Assembly: GCA_051294375.1 (NCBI GenBank)
Contig: CM119265.1
Location: forward strand, 16,853,304 to 16,917,303
Source: Paraspadella gotoi
Lineage: Eukaryota > Chaetognatha
Direction of reading: 5' to 3'
Length of the DNA: 64,000 nucleotides
Part shown: positions 34,411 to 47,051 of the stretch, in pieces
How the letters are laid out: each line of letters opens with the position of its first letter
Numbering within the stretch: position 1 is the stretch's first letter
Translations under genes and position numbers: made by a program
Notes under the pieces: model-generated
Databases searched by the model: none
Told to the model about the DNA's origin: nothing
What the model saw: only the letters and a program-made list of their open reading frames with translations

Positions 34411-36142
34411 AAGGAAGGAAAACTGGGCTCAATACTGAATCTTGATCTTGACAACGTAAAAAAATGTTGCTGAGGCGTTTTTCTGTCTACCCTTAAATTC
34501 TTTCTGTTCTATTCTTCAAAACCAAGCAGCTTCTCTCCTTCTCTATATCTCCTCTTCTCTCTCTCTCTACTGTCTCTCTCACTCTCGTATTTCTACTAAT
34601 GTTTTGTTGCAAATCTGAAAGAACGTTATCACTATTTTGGCGGAGAACTTTTTGTGGTCTTAATCTCTAAATTCCACGATTGTTATTGCTCTCTTCGTCT
34701 TATTTCCCCATTTTTTTCCCTCAAATTATGAAAATGCAGAGAGAGGACGCGTGGCAGGAGAGAGGGAAGAACTGGAGAGAGAATGAATGAGAGAGAGAGA
34801 CGAACGGGAGAGACGAGGAGACGAGAGCAGAGAAGAGAATGAGAGAGAGAGAGAGAGAGACATTGACAGGTGGAAGCATTTGTTGCCGCGTTTCCGCCTT
34901 TTATCCCGTAAATGACGCGGTATAAAGAAACAAAGAACAATAAGATAATGACAAGGGTATTCCATTCGAAACAAAAAAGTAACTTGATGGATTATTAATT
35001 CAACAATGTTTATTCTTAAAAGGAATACTCTAATACACATATAATTAAAATTAATTAGTTATTTTTGTTTACCGTCTTCTAACGACCACTGCTCAGACTA
35101 CCCTCTCCCGCAGAAAAAAAAAATTAAGGCGGTTGCGGGTTTGAAAAGCTGCCGCCCTCTTTTAAAAAACGCGGGATGGGATGCTTCCGAGCAGTCGAGG
35201 AAGTCGCAGGCAAATTTAGCAGCACAAATGTTAGCGATGAGCCGGGAAAGGAGCGCGGGAAAAAAGATTGAGAGAGGGAGGTAGTGAAGAAAGGAAGACG
35301 GATAGAGAAGAACAAAAAAGAGAGTGAGCAATTTAGAACAATTGTATGAAAGGCAGTTATAGAGAATATAAAACTCTACTTGAAATATAACAAATAAAAC
35401 TTAATAATTAGTACAATCATGTGATATCTGTGTTGAAAACGAGTGAAGTTTCGCAGCAAAAGGCGTTTAAAAAATAGTCGCGTGCGGAACGAAAATACAG
35501 TTTTGAACATTACTATATTATTGTAATATCTTCTGTTTTCGGTTTTTTCGCTTTAAAGCCTGAATAAGATTACAGAAAAAGAAGCGCAAAATAGGGGTTT
35601 GCCGAACCAAATCCTGACCGAGGGTACTGAGGGCATTGAAAAAAAGAGAGTCGGCGAAAAAAATCGATATTTAGCCGGGAACGAGGTTAGGAAGAAAAAA
35701 AAATAAATGGCAAAGCCAAGAGCGAATCTTGAAATGACTCGAATTTCTTGCGATGCTACTGCGATTTGATACTTGAATATTGATAAATACGTAGTAAAAA
35801 CTAAATTCAATCAATACATAACGTTTATCTTTCGTAACCTTTTTTCTACTATAATACTTAAGAAAGGTTGCTATCAGCGTCGACGAACTTGTTCTCTTTT
35901 TTCTTTTGATTTTTTCGTTAAGATTTTTTCTCTTTCCTTATTTTTTAATCAAACCTTCCGCTTCTTCCTTTGTTCCTTAAACATCTTCCCTTTTCTCTTT
36001 CTTCGGCACAACTTTTCCTTTTTTTCTCTCTCTCTTTTCCGCTCAAGATTTTTTCGATTCCCTCGACGCGTGAGATTTTGAAAAGTAACGAAATTGAAAT
36101 TCAACAAAAGTGACTAAGGCTGAGCGTATTGTGATTTTTTTT
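34411..36142. other. spacer with GA tract, no gene seen
   Basis: GA-rich at 34740-34860; otherwise balanced to AT-rich, with pyrimidine-rich DNA at 35880-36050. Ends at a 25-N gap (36143-36167). Confidence 0.5.
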
Positions 36143-36167
36143 NNNNNNNNNNNNNNNNNNNNNNNNN
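36143..36167. other. 25-N gap
   Basis: Fixed-length run of N. Confidence 0.99.
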
Positions 36168-36469
36168 ACTTAAGTAGCGAAACCAAACATTAACAAAAAA
36201 AAATAAAAAAACTCGTATAGCGCAGCGGCCCATTAGCGCCAGAACAATCTCTCCGAGGTAATACAAGGGCGCCAAGCAAGCACCGCCTTCGGACGAGGTT
36301 CACCATCGACACCACACTCCAACGGGCACGTCTTGTATTGCCACCACGCCCACCACTCCACCTCGCCACCCACACACGCCACCGGTCCTGTCATTCCTAC
36401 TTTGCATTTTCGCCGGGAATTTGGACCCGAAGACGAAAAGAAGAATAGAAACCTGCGCTCCGGAGGCGA

Positions 36470-37010
36470 ATATCGGTGCGTCTCTTTCCGAAACTCCGAA
36501 GGGATTCGGAGAGTAATTTCTCCCGAGGGTCTGGAGCGAGATATCCGCGGATAGTGCGAGCGCCCCCAGGGACTAGGATGCGTCGCGGTCATTAATCAGG
36601 GGAATGTGGTGGCGGGGTGGAAGGAATGAGTAATGAGAGAGGAGAGAGAGGAGACGCACAGAGGAGAGAGCTAGAGGAAGACGCGAGCAGAGCTGACCGA
36701 GGAGCAGTATATGAGATGCAGAAGAGCGAATCTGTGAAGAGAGAGCAGTTCATCTGTCCACCCTCGCGAGAAAGAAGCAGAACAGGGATTCATCTTTTGC
36801 CTGACATTTACTTTTTGGTCTTTTCATTTCTCCGGTTTTCTTGCCAGTGTGGTCACCAGGAGTTACCACTCAGCGCGCACGTGATGAGAAGGGAGAGAGG
36901 AGAGAGATTGATGAATGTAAGAGAATAAGATAGAGATATTCGCCAGCTCCCTCTCGCGGGCGAGTTAATGCATCCACTTATAAAAACCGATTGGGTTAGG
37001 TGTTAAAAAG
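36470..37010. repeat. tandem duplication, left copy (pair with 37110-37530)
   Basis: Carries in order TTCCGAAACTCCGAAGG, TCTCCC-AGGGTCTGGAG, GA tracts, GGGATTCATC-TTTGCCTGA, TTTACTTTTTGGTCTTTTCA, TGTGGTCACCAG, CTCCCTCTCGCGG and ATCCACTTA. The right copy has the same series with different small insertions. Confidence 0.8.
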
Positions 37011-37109
37011 TAATAAGTTTATTTAATTTTGTTGAATTTTTGGAAACATGGTCGATCCTTGAGCAGAGCGCGCGAAATTATGGAGTGCTCTGCGGTTCGG
37101 AAAAAAAAA

Positions 37110-37530
37110 CCTCGGAAATATCTCTCTCTTCCGAAACTCCGAAGGATCGAGATAATTCTCCCAGGGTCTGGAGAGACCCGGTAGTCAGCCCCCCAGGGAT
37201 AGAGCGGTGGCATAACAGAAGGGGTGGAGAATAGTATTGAGAGAGAGAGAGAGAAGAGAGGAGAGAGGAGAGAGAAGAGAGAGAGAGAGAGAGAGATATT
37301 GGGTTGGGGAAGAGAAGGGATTCATCCTTTGCCTGAATTTACTTTTTGGTCTTTTCATTTTCTCGTTTTCTTGCCATGTGGTCACCAGATTACCCACTCA
37401 CGTGAGAGAGAGGGAGAGTGAGAGAGAGAAAGAGAGAGAGAGAGATATTCCCACTCCCTCTCGCGGCGATAATGCGATCCACTTAAAAAACCCGATGGGG
37501 AAAAATAATAATTTATTATTTTTTAATTTT
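37110..37530. repeat. tandem duplication, right copy (pair with 36470-37010)
   Basis: Same landmarks as the left copy about 600 bp on, with fewer interruptions: for example CACTCACGTGAGAG here against CACTCAGCGCGCACGTGATGAG on the left. Confidence 0.8.
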
Positions 37531-37599
37531 GGAAATTCGATCTTGAAAGGGCGGAAATTTGAATTCCTTCAAACTTTTCTCTTTGAATTTATATTCGAG

Positions 37600-39600
37600 A
37601 CTTTGAAATCCGGAATTTCGTTCGTCTTTTTTTTTTTACGTCGTCGCCTTCGTCGTCGGATGTCAAAACCCACTTCCCCAGCCCCAAGAGGTTTCTCCAG
37701 CAATAACAGCGACCACTCGCGCGCGAATCCCAACCTCAACGACCTCTCAAGGACTCTACCTTTATTCCCCAGTCTCCACCCGATCCTTTCCCTCCCAGAA
37801 TAAACTTTCCCTTCTCTCTTCTCTTCTCCCACTCATTCGCGCCTCGCCGCTTCCCCTCCAAAAAGATCGAGTCTCCCGTTGGTGGCAACGAACTTCCATC
37901 AGCAACGAAGAAAAATTCCTCCCTTTCTTCGCCAATTCTTGTTTACTACGGGATCATCCCTTGTCGTTGTTGTTGTTGTCGTCGTTGTTGTTGTCGTCGT
38001 CATATTGTTCCGCTCTCTTAGCCTAGACATCCCCTCACCCTCGAACATGGCTCAGGCCTCTGCTTCCCGCCCTCCTCGGACCCCCTTCTTCCGCAGCTGG
38101 CGTCTTAAACCAATCCGGTCTCTTTTTTTCTTTTCTCTCTTTCCACTCCAGCCGCGTCCGCGGCGGCGACGGCAGCAGCAGGCGCCTCTGCCGCGTTTCG
38201 TACTACTACATCTCTCCGGTCCTTATTGTTTACATAGTAACCCCAGCCTCGGCTTTCTTTTCCCCTTGTCTCACTATCCCATGGCCTCCGTTTTCTTCAA
38301 ACCCCCCCTCTGAAAGCTCCGGGTATCACCGCCGCCCAATCGACGGCCGGCCCACGAGCGAAACACTGAGGCTCGCGTAAAGTGGGAAGTCGAAAGAACG
38401 GCCGGCCACCCGGTTGGGGGGAAAGAGGAAGAGGGGAGGTGGAGTAGTGAGAAGGGGAAAGGGGAAGGAGGGGTAAAGGGGCCAAAAGAGAGCGAAGGGG
38501 TGTTGGAGTAGAACGTGAAGTTCGGAAGAGAGAAGTGACAAATAGGTTGGCAGGAGAATGGCCGCCGAAATGAGTGTTACCAATCTCAAGTAAAGTTGCA
38601 ATTTTGCACCAAAGATGAAAGAGAAATATAATTTTTTTTGCACGGAGCGTGTCCTGCTGTAAAAATACGAATGAAAGATGTGAAAGAGCACAAGGGAAAA
38701 AAAAAGAAAAGTATTTCCGATTTAGGATTGGAGAGTAAAGTCAAATGTTGAGAGAAATCCTTTTTTTTTCTTTACTGTAAAAAAAAATGATGCTTTTTGG
38801 CAAAGAGAATTTGAAAGAATAATTGAAGCCTACAAAAGATTCGATAAAGTAAAACATAAATATTAAACAGCAAACGGTCGTCCTTCAACGACGTCCAAAT
38901 CCGTTCGCCCTCGTATTTCGACCTCATAAAGTTTCTCTCTGTCCCGGTCGATCGACATTTTACTGTTGGGCGAATCTTCAATGAAGATTCTTCATAGTAT
39001 TGGACGTTCATCATTTTCCTTTATTTGACCGACGGTCGGCTGACCCCGCGGTCCGACCGCCCGACCACGAAACCGACGGGCAACTGTAAAAGTCTAACTT
39101 TTAGCCGCTCATTACGATTTTATGTCCGATAGTAAATCTCCTCGATTGCCGAGGCGGAGGGGAGAGGTGTGGGGAGGGAATTCGTTGACTGGTGAACTGA
39201 ATAAATTGTGTACTCGCAAAGGATAGTTTTGTTGTGGCCGTAGTGAACTAGTCAAAGCTTCGGCCGAATCCGCATCGAAGCTTCTCTCACGAAAACCCAA
39301 AACCGCGATTTCATTGAAATCCCGCTGACGGCGGCGATTTTGAAGAAATCGGGGATGATGGGCGGGGAATGGTAGGGGATCGGGTGGGGACTAGAGTAGG
39401 GGAGTAGAGTCGGTGTGGTGGTGAACTTTACGAAGTTTGATGTTTCGCTTCTGGTGACAAAGAAGTTTAAAGTTCTTGAAGGCAAAAAACAAGGGATTGT
39501 TGACATACATTTATCTTGTTCGAAAATGAAGGAAAGGTCTTATTTTAATGAGGCCTCGATGGGGCTATTAATGAACATAAGAAGGTATTCAATAGTTGGC
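37600..39600. other. GC-mixed spacer with weak exon-like segments
   Basis: A (GTT/GTC)n stretch lies at about 37965-38002. Around 37660-37800 a frame reads MSKPTSPAPRGFSSNNSDHS and ends at TAA. At 38148-38240, after CCACTCCAG, a GC-rich segment has Ala-rich and mixed frames (for example RRLCRVSYYYISPVLIVYIV). Neither segment could be tied to a gene. 39030-39080 is rich in GACCG words. Confidence 0.35.
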
Positions 39601-39639
39601 ATGAATGGGAAGATTCGTTGAGGGCATGGACGGGGTTAT

Positions 39640-40701
39640 GTGTATATATATATATATATATATATAGATAGAGCAGATGTCTTGGTCTCTCTCTCGTCGT
39701 CTCGCCGTCTCGTGGCTCTGTCTCGTTCGTTCTTTTTTTTTTTTTGTATGAGGGGGTGCTCTATTGCGCCGCGTCTAGTGTGTATGTGTGTCGTCGCGTG
39801 TCTGCGGTCATCGTCTTCGCCAGCGGCGTGATGTGAGGCATCTGCGCGTGTGATATTCGAGCCACTCTCGTTATGCTTTGCTCTTATTGTTTCTCCGGGC
39901 AGCGTTGAGGTGTCAGAGTGAGCGGGTGGGGAGTGACGATTACAGATGTCGCCCTTTCTTCTTGGATAGTGGAGGTTTTGGAGAGTGTGGTGTTGAAGAG
40001 AGGAGAGGAGAAGTGAGGTTTGTGTGCGGACCTTTGTGGTTTGTATTATCTTGCGGTGGGATGATACAATATATGCTATCTCGTGCGAGGATATGTTGTC
40101 GGTTCTATCATAATTAGGTGGAGGAGAGTGCGCGTGTGGTGTTGGTGGTATTACGGTGTATGATATCTTATTGGTAAGTTTCTTGTGAGGTGGAGTGTCA
40201 TAGAGGTTGGTGGTGGGGGTGTAGGTGGACTGATATATTCTATGATGTGTCTTAGTATATTTCTTCTAGTATTTTGTTTCTTCAATTATGGTCATCGTGG
40301 ATCTATTGAGAGTCCTTCTGTGGTAAGGTTGTATTTATAGGTATTATTGTGCCGCAAGAGCGGTGTTCGAAGGTGTCTTGAACGGAGTATTGTTATAGTG
40401 GTTCTTCAGCGAATATTTGTGAAAGATGGCGCGGGTAGGTTTCGTAAATCTGATGTCTGTGCGCTTTACCGTAGATGTCGGAATATTTTTCGATAGAAAT
40501 TAGGGTCTCGGTATTTTTATATATGAAAGTTCGGTTGCCTTTTTCTCTTTCATCTTATATTGGTTCTTTTGATTTTTTTTTTTGTTTATAATATATGTTT
40601 CTTCCTGTTATGTTGCTCTAGATGATTAGGATATTTATTGAGTCAGTTAAAGGACGAATTAATTCTTCCATCAGTTTGTTCATAATTATTTGTTTTTTTT
40701 A
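39640..40701 (+). other. G+T-skewed segment of unknown nature
   Basis: Starts with a (TA)n run (39640-39665) and then, for about 1 kb, is strongly enriched in G and T and poor in C and especially A on the + strand (GTGTGGTGTTGGTGGTATTACGG-like text), up to a 25-N gap. Codon use is not protein-like despite open frames at 39640-40117. It could be a transcribed non-coding region with strand-biased mutation, or poor-quality consensus. Confidence 0.5.
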
Positions 40702-40726
40702 NNNNNNNNNNNNNNNNNNNNNNNNN
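40702..40726. other. 25-N gap
   Basis: Fixed-length run of N. Confidence 0.99.
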
Positions 40727-41864
40727 GTTTTACGCAGAAATGAGTGATATATCTCTGATTTGGAGAGCATTCGGGGCCGAATCGAAATTTACGCTGATGC
40801 GGAATGTATGGTTTGCGAGTTTTCCTTAGCTCGTTTTCGCTTCGGAAACAGAACGACCGTGTTCGCTAATTTGTTTTATTCCTTTTTCCTCTGTTTTTAA
40901 TTCGGGCATAACTTTAAAGTCCGGTAAACGCTTAGTACCGTGTTGTTAAAATACTCAAAAAAGTGCCCACCGTAACTTTTTAGAGAAAATTGGCGAGGAC
41001 ACTCGTGGAATTCTCTCAACTAGCACTATCTTTATCTCCTCTGCTCTCTCTCTCTCTCTCCCTCTCTCCTCTCTCTCCTCTCTTTCGCACGCGTATTCCT
41101 TCAACTAGCTAGTTAACACACGGAACAGATTTAGTTCTCATCCCAATTCGCTCAAATGGGAAAAGTTCATCCACATTTGGAAACCCCGTTGGCGTGGAAG
41201 AGAGAGAGAGGAGAGAAAGAGAAGAAAGAGAGAGATAGACGACGAGAGAGAAGAGAGAGAGAACATGAGAGGGACGACTACTTCCGATTTAGATCTTCCC
41301 CGATTCGATCCGGGAATACAATTTTTTTTCTCGAGAGATTTGATATTAAAAACGATGAGAGTGCCTCTAAAGAACGGGACGGGTGTTGAGAGTATAATAT
41401 TAAGGAATGCAAAAATTTTTGTCAATATGTAAAACAGCTTATCAAAAAACAAAAATCCAAATTTACAATCCGTTCTATTGAGCCTTGAATTTTAAAATAT
41501 TATGCCAACGGGTGCTCGAAGCGAATTCACAGACATTGGTTGTAAGAGTTTAAGGTCTCCCCAAACGTGGGCAGGGACGCTTGAAGTCACAAAAACATTT
41601 GTGAAAGAGCGCGGAGGTTTTCAAACTTTCAATCCTTCGCGTCAATAGCTTTTTTCCAAAAAAAAGGCCTCATTTTATAAAATGAAAATCGGCGCACTTG
41701 ATTCCTTTTCATTTTCCTTTTATAGCTGTCTTTTATTTTAGTTGAAATAATGGTGGCTCCCTTTAGTGCTCAAATATTTTGAGCAAGGTGTGAAAGCGAA
41801 AACTTCGGGGAGGGAGGAAATGCGCAAGTTTGCGTGAAGTTGTGGTGTTAAATGTGTGCCTGGA
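40727..41864. other. spacer with CT and GA tracts
   Basis: CT repeat at about 41044-41085 and GA-rich sequence at 41197-41272. No gene recognised. Confidence 0.5.
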
Positions 41865-41872
41865 AAAAAGCA

Positions 41873-43376
41873 AGCAACGGCAACGCTTCGGATTTCGTGC
41901 CTATGCAGAGAGTTGCACGATGAAGCACAGAGATTAAAGGAAACACAGTCACGGCGCTGCAGGAATTGAACTGGTCAGACGAGGCGATTCGAAACCGCCG
42001 CCGGCGAAACGCGAACGGGAAATGGGGGAATGAGGGTGCGTCACCGGGGAACGCGACTCATCCCGGCGCGAGCGCCGTAACCGGAACGGGACTTCAACGG
42101 CCGTGAACGGAGTCCGCGTTCAAGGCCGGCCGGCTCCCGAGCTGAAGATCAGCTGTGTTTCGTGCGAGAGTTGCGAGTCTTGCTGGCCTGTGGAGCTGTG
42201 GGAGTTGTCCTGTAGTCATTGGTCGGCGGTGCGTCGTGCGGCGTCGCGTGTCCTCACGGGTTCTGCGCGGTCCTCGGAAGTAGCGTCATCCTCGCGGCAA
42301 GAGTTGCTTACAAACAGAGGCATAGTGCAAAGTCGGGAGGCAACAAGTGTTGAAATGGGCGTGAATGCGGGAAAGGAGGAACAATCACCAAGGTTCGGCT
42401 GACTTGAGGCGGGACCGCGATACTACAAGTAGCGGGGCCAACAAAAGTCGGCGCACACAAATAGTCACACTGTCAGCCAGACGGCAGTGCCGTCCCATGT
42501 CCCGACGGCCGCCGACTTCTCCGTGGGACCAAAAAACGCGGCTTATAATAATCACACTTTAAGAATAGAACGTCACGGTGACGATGTCACAGGGAAAACG
42601 GGGAAGCCGGCGGTCAGCGGCGACCGGGGCGGCTGGCGTGGACGGCGGCGGCTGCTGCGACGGCGGCGGCGGCGGACGACGAAAATGAAAGGGGTGCCGT
42701 AAGAAACAGGAGGAGAAAGGAATGCGGGTGGTGCAGATTGGGCGAAGCAATGTCAAAACGCGGCGTGTGTCGGCGGCCAGCGCGGTGGGCGGCGGTTTCT
42801 GCCGCCAGCGTGCGTCGGTCGGCGAGCTAGTCACATGCGCGTACAGTTGGATAATGATTCAATGCGTGGTGTGCAGTGGTTGGAAGAAAGCTAGCGATCA
42901 TGTGAACGGTAAATAGGAAAGGAAATTAGGAGAAAGGTAAATAGTATCCCGTGCGAAACGTTAACGCCAAACCGGTAGAAATTAACGCGAACTTCAGAAA
43001 AAAAAATCGTGTACGACGGAGCACGTACTGATCACGAAGTTAGGGAAGTAGGTTAAGTGAAAACGCTGGACAATGGTAACCGAGGAAGCCGAGGCATGTG
43101 CAAATGGGAAGGAAAAAAAGCCGAGCGGAGAAAGTGCCACAAACGGAAAACGACGACCGAGGGAAGTTAAAGAGGAGGAAAACCCGGTGGCGGTTTAACC
43201 CGACCCGGCGGCCGACAGGCGCAATCCCCCGTCGGCAAAACCAACCCAAGGCGGACCAGTGCGTCCCCCGCCAAACGAAGACGAAAACTTCCAGAGGTCC
43301 CGTGCACCCGCGACGTACCCTCGAAGAGCGGAGCAATAAATTTCCTTGGGAACTTTAACGCACTGACGGAGAGGGG

Positions 43377-43456
<80 letters not shown>

Positions 43457-44043
43457 GAGTGTGAAAGGACTGTGAGTACCGTCTATCCTGAGAGTAATGG
43501 GCTGGTGAGAGAGACTAATTATATCGTCCCCGATGCCCAACAGTTCGAACATAGCGAGCGAAGAGTATAGTTGGATGAGTAAGGTAGTGTCGTCGATCGC
43601 TTTTAAGACAGCGAAAAAGTGTTCCTGTACTGATCTCCTCCGTCCTGCTCTCTCCGTCTCCGTCGCCTCCGCGTCGCCTCCTCTTCTCCTCGCTCCTTCA
43701 CTCTGCTCTGCTGCTCCGTCTCCGCTTACTGGACACAGTTCTCTGTTCTATTTCGCGATGCTGGCCTGTTTCCAGTGTCGTGTGTTCAAAATAAAAAAAA
43801 AGGTCTCCGCGAAGTCAAAGTAAAAGAAGAAAGAATGAAAGGCAGCGGGAAAGAGAGAAGGAAAGAAAAAGTAAAAAAAAATAAAGAAAAGGGAAGGAAA
43901 GTAGAATAAATAAAGAAAAAAAAAAAAGAAAGAAGAAGCATTAGTGGTGTTCTGGCTGCTCGACGTTCGACGGAAGGGAGCAAATGCACTGTGGATAAAT
44001 ATAAAGAATAATTAAGGGCTAAAGTGTGCGAATGAATGTGAAT

Positions 44044-44106
<63 letters not shown>

Positions 44107-44770
44107 GAGGAGAGAGAGAGAGACGGACGGAGAGGGCGCGCGAATAGTTTGAATCCGTTTCAGTGAAGAAAAGTGCCGGTTCCTTGGCGCTATCAACCGT
44201 CAACCGCAGTGGATGGCCGGGCGATTCGAGTCGGTCGGTTCGGCGTTCGTCGGCGGCAATGCGTCAGCGTCGCATAATCAGCAGTCACCGGTTCATGCAT
44301 GGCGGGACGCTTGCGTGGAGGTCGACGACAGCCCAGCTGCAGGCGGCGTCAAGCAGATGTGATAGCACGAAGTGAAGCTGGTCTGTGGCGAGGGCGGCAA
44401 GGCGGCACGAGACAGCAAAGGGCGCACGGCAGTCAGCTGCAGGCTGAAGTTGGGCTACGTCGGCGCGCATCGTCTGCGTCGAGCCTTCAGCGGCGGCAAA
44501 CGGCGGCGGTCGCCACGGCCGGCGGCCAGCGAAGAAAGAAAACAGAGAAATGCAAAAAAGAAAAACGGCCAGCCGCGACGAGCGGCCGGCTGACGCTCGC
44601 GGCCGCGACGCCTGCCGGGCGGCGCGGAGCGGGTGAGGGGCGCTCATGCGAACCAAAAGACGCCCGTCACGGACCCCGGCGCGAAGACAAAGAAACACGA
44701 CGAGAAGGCGGTCGCACAACGGTGGAGCGTCGACCAGCGACGCGGAAACGCCGCGGAGCAAAACTTTTTT
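41873..44770. repeat. tandem duplication copy A (GC-shifted, noisy)
   Basis: Collinear with 44893-47715 over its whole length. Shared anchors include CAACGCTTCGGA, GCCGGCGAAACGCGAA, GGAGTTGTCCT, TATAATAATCACACTT, GGCGGCTGCTGCGACGGCGG, AACCCGACCCG, GCGGAGCAATAA, ATCAACCGTCAACCGCAGT and GCGTCGACCAGCGACGCGGAA. Relative to copy B it has many T-to-G changes and single-base insertions and far fewer CGT triplets. It contains GA tracts at 43371-43457 and 44047-44125. Open frames here (for example 44299-44811) follow GC content; I find no gene. Confidence 0.88.
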
Positions 44771-44892
44771 GCTTTAAAAAATTTCATTTAAAGGAGAATA
44801 AAATATCGTGAAGGCAAAAAACGGATTTCCAAATTCACAACATAAAAGATCTATCTTCGAACGACACACTTCCTAAAACTGCAGCAGGCAAT

Positions 44893-45230
44893 GCTGAAGC
44901 AATGCCAACGCTTCGGAGTTCTTCTTATGTTCATTAGAGTTGCACTATGATCACAGAGATAAAGGAATGGAACTTTTCAGACGAGCGATCGAAACCGGTG
45001 CCGCCGGCGAAACGCGAAACGTGAAATGTTGTGAATGAGGTTCGTCACCTGTGAACGCGACTCATTCCGGTCGCGAGTCTCCGTGAAACTCGGCAACCGT
45101 GACTTCACGTCCGTGACGTGAGTCGCTCAAGGTCTCTTCCCTTCTCCCGATCTGAAGACTCGAGCTTCGTTTCTGAGTTTCTGAGTCTTTGCTTCCTTTT
45201 GGATTCTTGGTTGGAGTTGTCCTAGTCATG

Positions 45231-45265
<35 letters not shown>

Positions 45266-47011
45266 TCTCCTCGACGTCTTCGCTGTCGTCGTAGTTGTCG
45301 TCATCCTCGTTGCATATTATGCATTATCAATTACATAGTCATATTTCAAATTCGTAGTCAAAATATTTTTAAATTTGGCGTTATGCTGTAAATTATTTGA
45401 ACAATCACCAATTTTCTGCTACTGAGTTCGTTACCGCTATACTTTACATAGTATTTCGTGGTTTGCAACAAAATCGTCTCACACAACATATCACACTTTC
45501 AGCCCCATACTGCAGTTTCCTTCCCATTCCCGACTGCCGCCGACTCAGTCACGTTTGGGACCAAAAACCGTCTTTATAATAATCACACTTAAAATTAACG
45601 TTTCACTTTTACGAGTCGACATTTAAAACGGAAAGCCGTCGTCAGCGGCGACGGCGGCGGCTGCTGCGACGGCGGCGGCGTCGTACTACGAAAATTCAAA
45701 TGTTGCCTATAAAAACGGAGGAGAAATTTAATCGTTTGTTGCAGATTTGGCGAAGCAATTTTTGCAAAACTCGTCGTCGTCGTCGCCATCGTCGTTGTCG
45801 TCGTCGTCGTCGTCATCGTTACATTCTCGTACATTTGATAATTATTCAATGTTTGTTTTCAGTTTTAATAAGGCTACGATATGAACTGTAATTTAATTAA
45901 AGGTAAATTATGAGAAAGTAAATTTAGTATCCCGTCGAAACTTTAAACTCCAAACCTGTAGAAATAACTCGACTCAGAAAAAAAGTCTTTACGAGCTGAG
46001 CACGTACTGTATTTCACGGAATTTATTGAATAGTTTAGTAAAACTGTTACAAGGTAACCGATGAATCCTATTCTATCAAATTGGTGGAATAAAAAAAAGC
46101 CGCATCGAGAAAATTTCACAACTGAAAACGTGACGACCGATGGAAGTAAAGATGAGGAAAACCGGTTTGGCGGGTTAACCCGACCCGCGGCCGACATGCG
46201 CATCCCCCGTCGGCTAAACCAGACCCCAAGGCGACCATTTCGTTCCCCCTTCAAACTTAAGACGAAACTCTCCAAGGTCGCCTCACCCCGATACTTACCC
46301 TTCGAGATATGCGGAGCAATAATTCCTGGGAACTTAACTCACTTACTTTAGAGGTGGAGAGAGAGAGAGAGAGAGAAGAGACGAGGAGAGAGAGAGAGGA
46401 GAGAGACAGGAGCAGAGAGAAATTTTTGAAGACTTTATTATCCTGTCTTATCCTTGAGAGTAAAGTCTTGAGAGAGAACAATTATATTCGTGCCCCGGAT
46501 GCACTACAGTTCGAAATTACGAGCGAATATTATTATTTGATTAGTGAATTATTCTTTCGAATCGCTTTTAANNNNNNNNNNNNNNNNNNNNNNNNNNNNN
46601 NNNNNNNNNNNNNNNNNNNNNNNNNNNNNNNNNNNNNNNNNNNNNNNNNNNNNNNNNNNNNNNNNNNNNNNNNNNNNNNNNNNNNNNNNNNNNNNNNNNN
46701 NNNNNNNNNNNNNNNNNNNNNNNNNNNNNNNNNNNNNNNNNNNNNNNNNNNNNNNNNNNNNNNNNNNNNNNNNNNNNNNNNNNNNNNNNNNNNNNNNNNN
46801 NNNNNNNNNNNNNNNNNNNNNNNNNNNNNNNNNNNNNNNNAAAAAAAATAAAGAAAAGGGAAGAAAGTGAAAATAAAAAATAAAGAAATAAAAAAAAAGA
46901 AAGAAAATTCATTATTGTTTCTGCTTCTTCGACGTCGACGGAAGGGAGACTCAAAATGCCACTTGGAAAGAAAAAGAATAATAAGCGTAAAGTGTGGAAT
47001 GAATTTGAAAT

Positions 47012-47051
<40 letters not shown>

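Noticed and set aside
44299-44811. 170-codon Arg-rich ORF in copy A
   Set aside because: It is not preserved in copy B, which has stops and T-rich text in the aligned region; open only because of GC content.
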